DNA from: Mallotus nudiflorus
Taxonomy: Eukaryota; Streptophyta; Magnoliopsida; Malpighiales; Euphorbiaceae
Length of the DNA: 64,000 nucleotides
NCBI GenBank assembly: GCA_947683625.1
Contig: CANTUR010000169.1
Coordinates: forward strand, 744,001 to 808,000
Reading direction: 5' to 3'
In this document: one piece after another, positions 1 through 10,988 of the stretch
How the letters are laid out: every line of letters begins with the position of its first letter
Numbering within the stretch: position 1 is the first letter of the stretch
Translations under genes and position numbers: made by a program
Notes under the pieces: model-generated
Databases searched by the model: none
What the model saw: only the letters and a program-made list of their open reading frames with translations
Told to the model about the DNA's origin: nothing

Positions 1-835
1 TCAGCTGTCTTTCTCCAATTTCCCAACATAAAGGCAATTTACACTTCTTACTATATAATGCTTCATATGGTGCCATTTCTATACTTGCATGGTAACTTTT
101 GTTGTATACAAATTTGATTAATGGTAAGTGTAAATCCATCACACACATCCTCAACATATCCTCTAATGTCTGAATGGTCCTCTCTAACTGACCATCTATT
201 TGAGGATGAAATGTTGTGCTAAAGTCTACTTTAGTACTCGAAGCCTTGTGCAATTCTTGCTAAAAGACTGAAGTGAAAGTGGCTCCTCTATTGGATACTA
301 TACTTACTGGTACCCCATGGAGACAAATAATTCTATTAACAAACAATCTTGCCAATCTGTTAGTGGAGTACATATTCTTAATTAGCAGAAAGTGCGCTAA
401 CTTAGTTAACCTATCAACTATCACCCAAATAGCATCATAACCTCCAGTCATAAAATATCTTAGTAGAACTTGGATGAATACTGTAAGCAGAAAAATGTGT
501 CTCTTTCATAATCTCCTCCTCAAATCATCCACATATAACACACATACCCTAGTGCCCAACTATAATATGCCCTCTCTGTCAAACACAAAGTCTCTGGATT
601 GACCTTGTTGTACTTCAAATATAATCTTCTATAACTGTGGATCTCTTCTCTGAGCTACTTTAACTCTATCCAAGTACACTGATCGTACTCTAAACTGAGC
701 TAAAAGACACCTATTTATTACTTTTAATGGTAACCCTTGATTAATTAGCTCATGCAACTCTTGAATAATTGGCCTCCTTTTCATGCAAATATGAGCAAGA
801 CTACCCATTGACGTCCTACTCAAAGCATCGACTAC
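1..835 (-). pseudogene. Integrase remnant of element 1
   Basis: Minus-strand frames give VIVDRLTKLAHF followed by LHGVPVSIVSNR, the start and middle of the Ty3/gypsy integrase core (RNase H-fold DDE enzyme that inserts element cDNA). The first catalytic Asp is present. The Asp expected after VSIVS is Asn. The zinc-binding N-terminal part is largely missing because of the internal deletion near 460, and further stops interrupt the frame. The corresponding better-preserved region in element 2 is 32600-33372. Confidence 0.8.
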
Positions 836-1330
836 TACATTGGCTTTCCTCGGATGGTACAAAATAGAACAATCATAGTCCTTTAGAAGTTCCATCCATC
901 TTCTTTACTTTAGATTGATATCTCTCAGTTGGAATATGTATTTCAGGCTCTTATGATCGGTGTATATTTTATAAGTTACACCATACAAGTAATGCCTCCA
1001 AATTTTCAATGCAAACACCATGGCTACCATTTTCAGATCATGAATAGGATAATTCTACTTGTGCATCTTCAACTGTCTTAAAGCATAAGCAACTACTCTA
1101 CCATCTTACATCAACACACATCCCAATCCTACTTGGGAAGCATCACAATACACGGTATTCCCTTAACTTCTAGAGGGTAATGTCAATACTGGAGCTAAAG
1201 TCAATATATCCTTAAGTAATTAGAAGTGCTCTTCACATCTATCTATCCATATAAACTTAGCACTCTTCTAGGTCAACCTTGTTAAAGATGCATCAATCTT
1301 GGAGAAATCTTTCATAAATCTCCTATAGTA
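836..1330 (-). pseudogene. RNase H remnant of element 1
   Basis: Minus-strand peptides such as CSILYHPRKANVVVDALSR (near 850-800) mark the end of the RNase H domain and its tether to integrase in Ty3/gypsy pol. Upstream pieces near 1000-1150 correspond to the segment where the element 2 copy reads VVAYASKQLKKHE. Multiple in-frame stops mean it cannot encode an active RNA-DNA hybrid nuclease. Confidence 0.75.
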
Positions 1331-2180
1331 GCTAGCTAAACCTAGAAAATTCCTTACTTCCTTGACTGTTGTAGGCCTCAACCACTCTATAATAGCTTTT
1401 ATCTTCTTAGGATTAACCTGTATATCATCTTTAGACACCACATCGCCTAGGAATGCCATTTGATCCAACCAAAATTCACACTTGGAGAATTTGGCGTACA
1501 ATTGGTGTTATCTTAAGGTCTGCAACACCATTTTCAAGTGCATAACATGCTCCGCTTCACTCTTAGAATACACAAGATGTCATTAATGAAAATTATAATA
1601 AATTGATCCAAGATGGCCTAAACACTTGATTCATTAAGTCCATGAAGGCTACTGGTGCGTTAGTTAGTCCAAAGGACATCATTAAGAATTTATAATGGCC
1701 ATACCTCATCCAAAATGATGTCTTAGGTACATCTCCACCTCTTATCCTTAGTTGATGATACCCAGACCTTAAGTCAATCTTAGAGAAACATTAAGCTCCT
1801 TGAAGTTGATCGAACAAGTCATTAATCCTTTGGAGTGGGTATTTATTCTTAATGGTGACTTTGTTCAATTGTCTGTAGTCGATACAAAGTTAGAGACTAT
1901 CATCTTTCTTTTTTATAAACAATACTGGAGCACCCCAAGGTGATGTACTGGGTCTGATAAAACCCTTATCAAATAACTCTTACAACTGCTCGTTAACCTC
2001 TTGCAACTCAGTTGGTGCCATTCTATAGGACGACATAGAAATAGGATCTGTACTAGGCATAACATTAATACATAATTCTATTTCTCTATTTCAAGGTAAT
2101 CTTAGTAGCTCTTCAGGAAAAATATCTAGAAATTCACACATTACTAGTACATTCTCAACTGCCCTCTTATCTGTTTCCAT
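1268..2180 (-). pseudogene. Reverse transcriptase remnant of element 1
   Basis: The thumb and connection end is clear at 1268-1501 (SFLGLASYYRRFM-like, here NFLGLASYYRRFMKDFSKI). The catalytic motif around 1576-1590 reads FIND instead of the two-Asp motif, so one metal-binding Asp is Asn. The N-terminal finger region continues to about 2180, where the sequence resembles the PISMPPYRMAP stretch of element 2. Several stops interrupt the frame. Orientation and order match the rest of the element. Confidence 0.85.
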
Positions 2181-2269
2181 ATCTCTTACTATAACTAAAT
2201 AGCCTTGACATCCTCTTATAAGCATCTTCCTAGCTACAATAGTAAAAATAAGATTTTAAGGCATTGAAC

Positions 2270-2700
2270 TCTTGCCACCTCGAAAATGAAATTATACATC
2301 ATTCAGAATTTTAAAGATCACTTCCTTTTCTCAACAATCCACTGAAGCATAGTATTGCGCCAACCAATCCATTCCTAAAATCATGTCAAACTCTATCACA
2401 TTTAATAAAACTAGATTTGCTAGCAACTCTCTACCTTCCATCAACACAGAGCATGATGGAAAGAATACACCTGTCTCCTACTCATCGCTAAGTGGAGTCA
2501 CCACAAATAATAGAATCAATAACCTGGATGGTTGCCATTCTACTCTAGAAGTAAACAGACACAAAGGAACGTGATGCACTAAGATCAAATAAGACTCTAG
2601 CATTAGAATAGCAAACTAGAAGAACACCTACCACAACTGCATTGGATGTTGTCACATCCTGGGGATTCAAGTGAAAACTCGAGCCTGCTTGCTAAAAAGT
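2270..2700 (-). pseudogene. Aspartic protease remnant of element 1
   Basis: The minus strand gives ARVLFDLSASRSF where a retropepsin active-site loop (Asp-Ser/Thr-Gly) is expected. The Gly and following residue are altered, so the protease is inactive. The downstream FDMILGMDWL motif typical of the gypsy retropepsin family is recognisable near 2390-2360. A plus-strand open frame here is an antisense shadow. Confidence 0.7.
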
Positions 2701-2759
2701 GGACGACTGCATGAAGCCTTGACCACTGGGTCTCCCTACTAAACCTCAGCCCTGCTAGC

Positions 2760-4110
2760 CATAAATTGAGTCTGCCTTAGCTATAGATACATAGGAGCTC
2801 TATACTACTGTGCCATCTGATGGAAAGGTTGAGCCATTGATGATAAGATCCCTAGGCATACTGTGTTTGATAACTAGTATTAGGACAAGCACTAATAAGA
2901 TATCCTATCTGCCTGTATCTAAAATAAGCCCCAATCAATAAATGACATGATCCCTAATGCACTCGGCTGTAACTGGGACATGCACTAGTCCCAGACCTTG
3001 AATTGCCATGTCCGAAACTCTGTCCACTACTACTATTGCTAACCCCAGAACTAAATCTAAAACCTCTGCCACTCTTATGATTAGTAGCATAACCATATCG
3101 ACTAACTTTATGGGTCTTGGACCTCCTACCCTAATAGGAAGTGCCCTCAACCTACATGCTTGTACTGCCAATCTGAAAAGTAGGCTGTTGGAATCCTTGA
3201 GCTACTCTATATCTATTATTACCAATCATATAAAGATCTACTAGAGTGCCTTGCTTGATATGTCTCCTCTCTATTAGTCTAGCCTCCTCAATCACACTCT
3301 TACAAGTACGATCCTCAGTGTGCATACTTAAATAGGCTAACCCCTATCTAATGACATACAACTCAATAACTTTGCAAGGATCTCTCCTGATATCTTTTGC
3401 ATGTTGAGATAGCTTGTTAAATTCTCTAGTATAATCTTCCACAGACCTATCCCCTCTATTGATATGTAGTAGCTACCATCTGTATGCATTTTTAGTTGTA
3501 GGTGGACAAAAGAACCTCAAAAATGATCCTTAAACTCAAGTCAGGTTAGCTCATTCATGAAAGGCTGGATGGACTGCATAAATAAGTTTTGTGCTGCTGC
3601 TTGAACTGATAACTCCACAATCATAATCCTTTGATAATCAATGTGGCATGTTCTTATCTAAATCTCTATGGTATTAATGAAATCCAGAGCATATCCCGTA
3701 CCATCAAAAGAAACTCTACCAATCCTGAAATAAAGGAGTGCAACATCAGTGTTAGACATCTCCTGATTCCTCTATTGGAGCATCTGTTGTACTAAAGGCA
3801 TAGCTTGATTCAAAGCTGCTAAGCCTTGGTTAATCCCTGTCATGCTAGCTACAAAAGCAACATATTCCATTTATGGTGCTTCTGGCTCAACTTGCTGTTA
3901 TTACGCCTATCCCTCTACTACGACAGCTCTCGGCCTACCTCTGCCTTTGCCTCTATGTCTAAGAGCAGGATGAAGAACTTCATCTTGAAAAGACTACTCA
4001 ATGGCATCATCACCATATGCTGCTTTCGCGGCAGGAGCATCCTGATTCAGCTTCATTCTGAAAAGACAAAGAAACCGAATTCAAGACAAGACAAGAATGC
4101 TAACTCATAC
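2760..4110 (-). pseudogene. Gag remnant of element 1, zinc knuckle destroyed
   Basis: Minus-strand capsid and nucleocapsid coding region. It corresponds to element 2 gag (35380-36780), with a basic, Gly/Lys-rich N-terminal segment near 3960-3900. At about 2905-2945 the CCHC knuckle reads YFRYRQIGYL: two Cys and the His are all Tyr. Those are the changes expected from C-to-T decay (TGT to TAT on one strand, CAT to TAT on the other). Stops are frequent. The plus-strand frames at 3008-3244 and 3826-4116 are shadows. Confidence 0.8.
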
Positions 4111-4210
4111 ACATAATTCTAGGAACAATGAAAACAACAGGTGACAATTATCAACCTAATCACTACAGTAGTTTTAAAGAAAGACAACACTGACAATTAA
4201 ATGAACTTAA

Positions 4211-4226
4211 TCTCTGATACCAACTT
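4211..4226 (-). promoter_or_regulatory. Primer-binding site (initiator Met tRNA), element 1
   Basis: Immediately inside the 5' LTR the minus strand reads TTGGTATCAGAGAT. Its first 11 to 12 bases match the complement of the 3' end of plant initiator methionine tRNA (TGGTATCAGAGC). It follows the LTR end with a short spacer and fixes the orientation of the element. Confidence 0.85.
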
Positions 4227-4903
4227 TTTCATGCCCTAAACCAAAAGGCATGTGACCGACACTAGGGAATAAAAACACTTAGAGTACCCGAAATCCATAA
4301 TAAGCCTTAAAAAATTTTTTATGAAAAAGAAACAAAACATTTAATGATAAAACCATTAGTTGACAATAAAATTATAATAAGGGCACCAAAGCAAATACAT
4401 AAATAAAATATTCTTCAATATAATATTTCAATTTAGATAAACTCAAAATACAAATAATATTTGATATCTAATGCAGTATCTAGAATTTAGTTGTACATTA
4501 CATATCAAATAGACCTACACAATAAAGCTAGAGAAGAAGAAGGACGAATCTCAAACTCCCAAACTCCTAAAAAAATATTGAGGAGAGTTAGACCTCACTG
4601 AGTAAGATAATAAAGAGAGTTGTATAGTTTTAAAAAAAAATTGTTATGTAAAATAAAATAAATTTTATTATTATTAAAATTAAAGTATTTAAAATTTATT
4701 TCCAAATCATCAACTCTACAAATAATAAATATGAAGAATTTACAATAAAACTTCTTCAAAATAAAATATCCTTTATTAAATAATTTATAAATGAAAAATC
4801 TTGATAGCACCTTAATTCACAAAGTCAAACAGCCATTGGGCTCACTTAACCATAAAACTGTCAGTCCTCGAGAACTAAGCATCCACCGAGGCACCAGCCA
4901 CAG
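4227..4903 (-). mobile_element. 5' LTR of element 1, truncated (L1)
   Basis: Aligns with the first 680 or so plus-strand bases of the element 2 LTRs (29053 and 36956). The terminal TGTCA has become TTTCA. It retains the conserved 3' portion: acceptor-like CTAAAAAAATATTGAGG (minus strand CTCAATATTTTTTTAG, AG at 4566-4567) and one copy of the CCTCGAGAACTAAGC repeat unit at about 4864. It stops abruptly at AGTCAACATATAT, where LTR C sequence begins, so about 2.2 kb of this LTR was lost. Confidence 0.85.
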
Positions 4904-5033
4904 TCAACATATATATATATATACTCCTTAATAAATTATTAAAATTTAATTTCATAAAATAATAATCAAATAATAACTCATACTTTAAATCCTCAATTTG
5001 ATTTAATAATTAAATAAAATACGGGTTATAACA
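4904..5033 (-). mobile_element. Stub of LTR C in copy A
   Basis: About 130 bp ending in GGTTATAACA, matching 40850-40981, the last part of LTR C in copy B. It is joined to the truncated LTR of element 1 through a short (AT)n run at 4908-4922. Because the same LTR C end borders the same flanking DNA in both copies, LTR C was inserted before the segment was duplicated. Confidence 0.8.
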
Positions 5034-6245
5034 AAAATAACACAATAATTAACAATAAAAATTAATACTTATCCATTACAATTGGAAGATAAGATTTAAA
5101 AAAAAAAGATGGGAAAATGAAGATTTATAAGATGTAACAACAAAATTGAATTAGAAATTGAGTTTATTGGTTTCTGTGTAAAATGTCTTGATTAATTTAT
5201 GATTACCAAGGTTAGTTTTAGATTTGACATAGGATACGAAGAGAAGAGAGAAGAAGAAAACAAAAAGATGGAGAAGAGATTGGGAAAGCATAGCAAAAAA
5301 AGTGAAGAAGAAGAATCAAGAGAAAAAAATGTAAAATTGAAAAAAAAAAAAAAAGTGTCATGTGAAACACGGAAAAAAAAATTATATATTTGATAATATA
5401 TAATTTTGAGATTTTACATTGATTGTGAAGCATACATTTATATTGTGATCATATGAATTAGTACATTTTATGATGATTTTATAATTTCATTTTTAATTCA
5501 CGTGTATTCTCTATATTTCAAAACAAAAAAACCTTAAATAATATTGGAATTTGATGTTTGAATTAACAATTCAAATGTCATAGTAAAGTTGAAGTAAATC
5601 ATTATAAATAACTCTATATTTATAAATTGTCCTTCATTTCCTTCGCCAAGGAACATTAAAAGAGATGAAGCAAAAATTGGAAAGAGTATCAATTTATTTA
5701 ATGACATGCTGAGGTGATTGGTAAGAAAACACACACGGCTATACATACACTTCATTTATTGCCTTTATCCTTTGAAGCTCTGTCAAAGTTTGAAATCAAT
5801 CAATTCTTTAACCTTATTTTTGAGAGGGAAAAAAGAAAACAGAACAAAAAAATATGAAAAAATAAATAAATATCAATCAACTCAAATTTGTTTTCGCTTA
5901 TTTGTTTTTCTTCATATTGTTTGCATTGAAGAATGTAAAACGAGAAAGTAAAAAATAAGTAACTAATAAATTATCATTTAATAATTTTAATTATTGAATT
6001 AAAATTATATATATTTTTTACTTTTTTTTTCTCTCCAATTTTTTTCCATTTTGGAGTGAAAATATTTGAAGGCAAATAAAAGTTATGTTACTTCCTATCT
6101 TACTTTTCATTACTTTTCCAAATATGAAAAAAAAAAAAATTCCTTATTTTTCACCTTAATTGTCTTTTCTATTTAATTTTTCTCCTTGTCAAACATATTG
6201 TAAAAATAAAATAATAACAATCAAATAGTAACAACAGCCTAAATT
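5034..6245. other. Intergenic duplicated DNA, no gene seen
   Basis: AT-rich sequence matching 40982-42125. Copy A has about 250 bp at 5530-5775 that copy B lacks. Copy B has about 160 bp at 41348-41510 that copy A lacks. Short open frames (5199-5393, 5218-5433, 5534-5755, 5718-5951) are Lys- or Phe-rich, are not preserved in the other copy, and are not supported as genes. Confidence 0.7.
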
Positions 6246-6332
6246 TTATGGATTTTTTTTTTTTTTGAAAGAAAGCTCAAACATTATTAAGAGCAATTAT
6301 CAGGACCTAGAGAAGCAACAAGCAACAATAAA

Positions 6333-6773
6333 CTAAGGTGCATCTAGCCAAACAAAGAGGTTAGCATAAAAATGAGCCATTTTAGCTAAAATGTGAGCGA
6401 CTGCATTTGTTGACCTCTTTACAAACGAGACAGAAACATTAAGTCTCGAATTACAAAGCATAATACAATCTGAAATAATCAATCCAAGCTTAGAAACATC
6501 ACTATGCTGAGCATGAATGGCATCCACTACCAGTTTGGCATCCATTTCTATCTGAACATGACTCAACTCATGCTGCACTATCCACGACAATACCTCTTTT
6601 AATCCCAAAGCTTCTGCCACATGAGGAGCATAACAGCCTATAAAAACTTTCGAGACACATTCAAGAACCTCACCCGCAACATTTTGCCTAACGGCTAGCC
6701 AATCCGGTAAACTCGCATCAACATTAAAACCTTGCTGTGGCCTCTGCCATTTTACTTCAGATCTGTCATCCAC
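6333..6773 (-). pseudogene. LINE-type RNase H domain (RVT_3 family), open frame
   Basis: 146-residue open frame with the plant LINE RNase H pattern: WQRPQQGFNVDASL at the start, EALGLKEVLSW, the acidic strand VQIEMDAKLVVDAI, and near the C terminus VSFVKRSTNAVAHILAKMA. The domain would cleave RNA in RNA-DNA hybrids. It lacks the preceding RT, so it is a fragment. The N-terminal part lies in a 69-bp (23-codon, in-frame) tandem duplication at 6708-6845. The copy B homologue has a TAG where this copy has TGG (Trp). Similar orphan frames are often mis-annotated as host genes, and I see no evidence of host function. Confidence 0.75.
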
Positions 6774-6845
6774 CCATAAACTCGCATCAACATTAAAATC
6801 TTGTTGTGGCCTCTGCCATTTTACAGCAGCAGGGGCGCTTCTTGA
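6708..6845. repeat. 69-bp tandem duplication within LINE RNase H
   Basis: Two adjacent copies of a 69-bp unit, beginning TAAACTCGCATCAACATT at 6708 and 6777. It is exactly 23 codons, so the frame is preserved. The same two units occur in copy B starting at 42576 and 42645, so the duplication is older than the segmental duplication. Confidence 0.85.
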
Positions 6846-6875
6846 AGCAATGGCAGCAACAGTAGCATAATCTTG

Positions 6876-7299
6876 CCAAAATGTCTTTTTTCTATTGGAT
6901 ATTTGAGGATAATTTTTAAGGTGATATTTTTAAGGCTATTAAAATGGACATTTTTAAGGTGATATTTTTAAGCGATTATATTACTATGTAAAAGACATTA
7001 AAATATTAAAAGGTTCTAAATTTGTTTTGACGACTATCATTGTTAATAGAGAAAAAAGACATATTGTTAATATCACCATATTCACTAACTTATGGAACCT
7101 TACGGATTTCTTTATGAAACAAAAATAATACCAAAACAAAAAAAAATTCTTTAAATGATGAAAGACGTTTAAACTCGAAACTCTCCCAATTAGATGTAGC
7201 AGGCAAACTATTACACCCATCACAAAAAAGTTATCAAAATTAATGGTCAAATGAAAAAAGAAAACTTGAATGTGATGTCTCATGCCTATAGGACAAGTT

Positions 7300-7339
<40 letters not shown>
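6876..7339. other. Intergenic DNA with (AT)n microsatellite
   Basis: Matches copy B up to 7277, where copy B jumps to the equivalent of 15145. 7303-7337 is an (AT)n run. The open frame at 6984-7283 (minus) is Phe-rich, has no recognisable motif, and is not open in copy B. No gene is supported. Confidence 0.6.
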
Positions 7340-7341
<2 letters not shown>

Positions 7342-7358
7342 AGTAAAACTTTTTTAAT

Positions 7359-7631
7359 ATGGATAATTACTGCATTTTGGCTTCAATATTTGCCACAAGT
7401 CATAGCAATTGTAGTATAGATTCAAGATCGAGGAACAAAGTTCATGCTGAGAATCTTGATGATTTGAAGAAAGACGTTGAAGAATTGAAGGATGAAAATA
7501 AGATTCTGATGGAAAAAATAGAGAGTGTTGAGCTTGCTATAGATTTTATAAGATCTTTAGTGGTGATGGTGTTGGTATTTTGTATCTGTTTGTTTGCATT
7601 TGTTATGACTGTTATCTTGAAAAATCTATAG
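7359..7631 (+). CDS. Small coiled-coil plus membrane-segment protein carried by the MULE
   Basis: 90 residues, open, ATG to TAG. Residues about 32-58 (LDDLKKDVEELKDENKILME) form a clear heptad coiled coil. Residues about 66-87 (LVVMVLVFCICLFAFVMTVI) form a strong hydrophobic helix at the C terminus. The layout coiled coil then C-terminal membrane helix is typical of the tail of plant GRF-type zinc-finger proteins that often accompany MULE transposases. The N-terminal Cys/His zinc-finger part is absent or in an upstream lost exon. It is convergent with the transposase, as the second gene is in MuDR. GRF assignment is inference; the open frame and its physical features are seen. Confidence 0.5.
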   Translation: MDNYCILASIFATSHSNCSIDSRSRNKVHAENLDDLKKDVEELKDENKILMEKIESVELAIDFIRSLVVMVLVFCICLFAFVMTVILKNL

Positions 7632-8399
7632 GTTTAGTGTGGGGTGGTTGGGGATTAAATGCACTAATGGTGGAGGTTGAGATGTGTAATGACATCTCTT
7701 TTGATGTAATTTTTTGTTGGGTTCCATTAGTGCTGTAAATGTACTTTTTGTGAAGAACTTCTAGACCAATGAAGGGTATTTTATGTTGGTATAACTTGTG
7801 TGTTTAGAGATTGTCATTGTTGTTCCATTAATGTGAGAATTTAACATGTTTCATAAGACTATATCAACCCTCTGATTTAAGTGAAATGAACTATATCAAC
7901 CCTCTTTTTTAAGTAAAATTAAGTAAAACACCCCTCAGTTAATTTATATTACACTAAATCAACCCTGTGAAGATGAAAATAATTAATTATTTCCTCTATA
8001 AAATGAACAATGGAAAACCTGTGCAAATAAGTATTGTAAATAAACCTGTGTAAATTTAATAACATACAATGATAAATAAACTTGCTTCCTATTAATGTAA
8101 TAATGATCAATTGTACATGAAGATCAGTAACTGTTCTTGCCCTAATCTAATGATAAGATACAATGATTAACAATACATTGGTTTCCTAAAAAATGCCTTA
8201 AACCAATGATGTACATCCACCAAAAAACCAATTAGCCATCAGTTAGTGTGCTACATGTCTGACTCTATAAAGCCACCAAAAATATAAGCTATCATATAGA
8301 GTTTAACATGTATATATGCAAAGTTGTTATAATCAACTATGCAGCCATAAAAAACCTAAAAAAGAAGTCTTCTTTTGTTCAATTCTATACACTAGTTGT

Positions 8400-10280
8400 A
8401 GATGTACTTGCTTGGCTTGCATTCATAAGTGAAGCATTTGAACTCCTTGCTCCTTGAACACCATTAGCTTGGGATCTTGGTGTGCCCCTATAAGTACTGC
8501 CCTTGGCAGTCCTTTACTTTCTACCACCCTTATTTAATACACTCTGAATATAACCAAAAGTCATATTTCAATTAGTACAACTAATTAGATGTATCAAAAT
8601 AAAATAAATTTCACATTACACTTACTCTTAATGCTACTAGGGCTCGTTGATAAGTTCTTTTATTATGACCGAGTTGCGTGCAATTTTTACATCGAATGGT
8701 GCATGATCTTTTCCTAACAGTGGAGGGTCCTGCTTCATCAGCTTGTTAAACTCTTTCTATTCAAGGTCTGCCTAGTTTTTTTTTTCAATTTCAGTGGTAA
8801 AATATATGTTTTAGGATCAACTTTTATGAGATTAATTTGTGGCAAAGGATGAATGACTCCTTTGTATACTGCATGGTATATCTTCACATGAAAAGCTTCA
8901 TTGCAGTATTCTTCAATATTCACTCTCTTATATCCAATGCACAGAGCTGCATGCTTTTAAGGCAAGCTTGCAATAGCCTAAAACTGACTGTTGCATCTCT
9001 TCTCCATTAACTTCACAACATATCTTGGTTTCCCATCAAGCACTTCATACTCATAATTATTACTTAGCAATAATGAACATTTCCTAGATTCTTTTATTAT
9101 CTGCTTTAACTTTTCCTTTTCTATTGATGTTAGCTGTCCACTCTAAGTACATGACTTGGAATATCTTTTATGTAATCGAACCATGCTCTTCTACCTAATT
9201 GAATCCACAATGCAAACTATTGGAAGACCTCTGACCTTTCCAAGTCAAGCATTGAATGATTCAGTCATGTTATTTGTTATGTCATCACACTTCAAAGCAT
9301 TATTGAATGCATGTCATGCCCAATGTTGAAGAGGAATTGCAAGTAACCAATTAACAACCTTTCCATTAGCCTTTGTCTTTATTATCTTTATTTGCTGCCA
9401 AAAATCATAACTAGATGTTACCCTAACTGCTACCCAGAATTCCTTTCTTAACACTAAGCCTAGAAATTTAGCTTTGAAATTGCTGAATATGTGTTGGCAA
9501 CAAAATATGTGAGAAGCCCTTGGAAAGTAGTACTCAATTGCAGTAATTAGTCCCTGTTACATCAAGAAAGAATAAGAATGAAAGTTCAGTCAAAAAATCT
9601 ATTATAATTTCAAAGGAATTATATAAGTAACTTATGATACTTACCTTCTATCAATCTGACATGAAATTATATGGTCTACCTTTGTTTTCACTGCCTATAC
9701 ATTGCTCCAAGCAATCCATAAAAAACTTCCAACTTTCTGTGCATTGATTTTCTATAATTGCAAAGGCAATTGGAAGAACACCTCTATTACTATCAAGTAT
9801 AACAGCTGTTAGCATCACTCCACCATATGGACCCTTTAGAAATCAGCCATCAACACCCACAAATGGCCTACATCCTTCTAAAAATCCTATTTTCACAGCT
9901 TTAAAACAAATAAACAAATATTAGAATGTTGGTGTATCATCTAAACAGACCCTAGGGTGAAATTGCAACTTCACAAAGGTCTTGGGATTGAATTCCTTCA
10001 AATGATTAATATACTTCATCAATTATTTATAAGAATCTTTATGACAAACTTCAGGAACATGCCTACCCACACTCCTTGCCCTATACAAGTACCACTGAGC
10101 TATATTTATGCCCTATTTCTTTTTTAATTCATTATACATCAACTCATAGCTTATGAGTAAGTCAACTTCTAATATTTCATTCAACTTTGCAGCTACCCAT
10201 ATGGTGCTAAGATTGCAATTTTCGTTATAATCAGTCTTAAGGCAAGTATGTTCTTCTTTCAAAGTTTTAACCATAAAAGT
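8400..10280 (-). pseudogene. MULE transposase, catalytic and C-terminal part
   Basis: The minus strand gives TFMVKTLKEEHTC at 10280 downward, then GCRPFVGVDG (about 9880-9845; first catalytic Asp of the MULE DDE core), FLKGPYGGVMLTAVILD and LPIAFAIIENQ. Further on are a degraded SWIM zinc region near 8960 and a C-terminal knuckle CKNCTQLGHNKRTY (8690-8650), where the final Cys is Tyr. The Trp after VDG is a stop (TGA), and several more stops are present. A likely intron follows the knuckle (AGAGTAAGTG near 8630). The product would have bound and cut transposon ends. It is now inactive. Confidence 0.85.
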
Positions 10281-10633
10281 CCTATTGTAATACCCTACAT
10301 ATTACTTAAATAAATAGGGGTATTTTTTTTATTTTATCAAATCATACTATAAATAGTTATTTTTCCATCATATTATATTTATTTTATGATTGTTATTATT
10401 GTGATTATTATTATTATTTTCATTATCGCTATTAGTGTTATTTTAAATTATATTAAAGTCATTAGCTATATGTATGTCTATAAACAAATAAATATATATG
10501 TGTGTATACATGTGCTTATAAATAAATATATGTATATATGCATATTTATAAATATATGTATATATGTATATTTATAAATATAGATGTAGGGTTTAATTAT
10601 TATATTATATGTGTATGTATATTAGTAGGTTAG

Positions 10634-10634
10634 A

Positions 10635-10690
<56 letters not shown>
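10634..10690 (+). promoter_or_regulatory. (TA)n TATA region of solo LTR L2
   Basis: A long TA dinucleotide run lies directly upstream of the GC-rich leader. Equivalent TATA-type runs sit at the same LTR position in L5 (about 40819-40834), L6 (about 31774-31790), L7 (39650-39693) and L10 (63890-63905), and a classic TATAAAA at 45647-45653 in L8. The likely role is LTR promoter core. The (YI)n peptide frame across it is an artefact. Confidence 0.55.
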
Positions 10691-10694
<4 letters not shown>

Positions 10695-10734
10695 TAAAGT
10701 ATAATTATATATATATATATATATGTATATTTTG

Positions 10735-10988
10735 GAAGAAGAAAACGAAACCAAAGCTCACTCCCTCTCCCCACCGCGCGACGCCCTCGATCGCCACCAT
10801 CACTGTGCCTCCCCCACCTCCGGCCGCCATCTGCTGCTTCCTCTTCCTTCTCCCTTGCCTCCGGTCACCTACAGAGCCACCGGAAGCCGTTGGAAGAGAA
10901 GAAGCCGAGAGTTTGCTCCAAACTCACCCAAGCTTCGTCCGACCACCATTTTCCTCCATTCCGGTGCCAATCTCCTCCCCTTGCACCG
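10735..10988 (+). other. GC-rich leader (putative exon 1) of L2
   Basis: A GC- and CT-rich island in very AT-rich surroundings, ending ACCG before GTGAG at 10989. The same island, followed by a GT donor, is present in the other LTRs (for example ending before 31415, 27466, 22449, 56665 and 63513 on the minus strand). Open frames through it differ between LTRs, so I read it as untranslated leader, not coding sequence. Confidence 0.5.

Larger units (their letters stand above)
1..4226 (-). mobile_element. Ty3/gypsy chromovirus element 1, internal region (3' part beyond window)
   Basis: Minus-strand LTR-retrotransposon interior, read from high to low coordinate: primer site, gag, protease, RT, RNase H, integrase. 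It is collinear with element 2 (32489-36955) at about 85-90 percent identity by eye. It carries many stops and frameshifts and a private deletion of about 230 bp near 460, which joins the integrase core directly to upstream sequence. The chromodomain and 3' LTR would lie left of base 1. Key functional residues are lost in several domains, so this is a dead copy. Confidence 0.9.
6246..6875 (-). mobile_element. 5'-truncated LINE (non-LTR retrotransposon) 3' end
   Basis: Reading on the minus strand, an RNase H-like frame is followed by a short 3' UTR and a poly-A tail (the T run at 6250-6264). This is the layout of a 5'-truncated plant LINE. The same fragment is in copy B (42126-42720), so it predates the duplication. 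I could not find a convincing target-site duplication. The upstream end near 6875 is placed where LINE-like coding stops. Confidence 0.7.

Noticed and set aside
2383..4116. Plus-strand open frames over element 1 gag and protease
   Set aside because: Antisense shadows of the minus-strand polyprotein; the homologous motifs are all on the minus strand.
7848..7985. ATATCAACCCTC repeats as the MULE terminal inverted repeat
   Set aside because: The motif (CTATATCAACCCTCT) repeats two or three times directly, but I found no inverted copy at the right end near 14800-15000.
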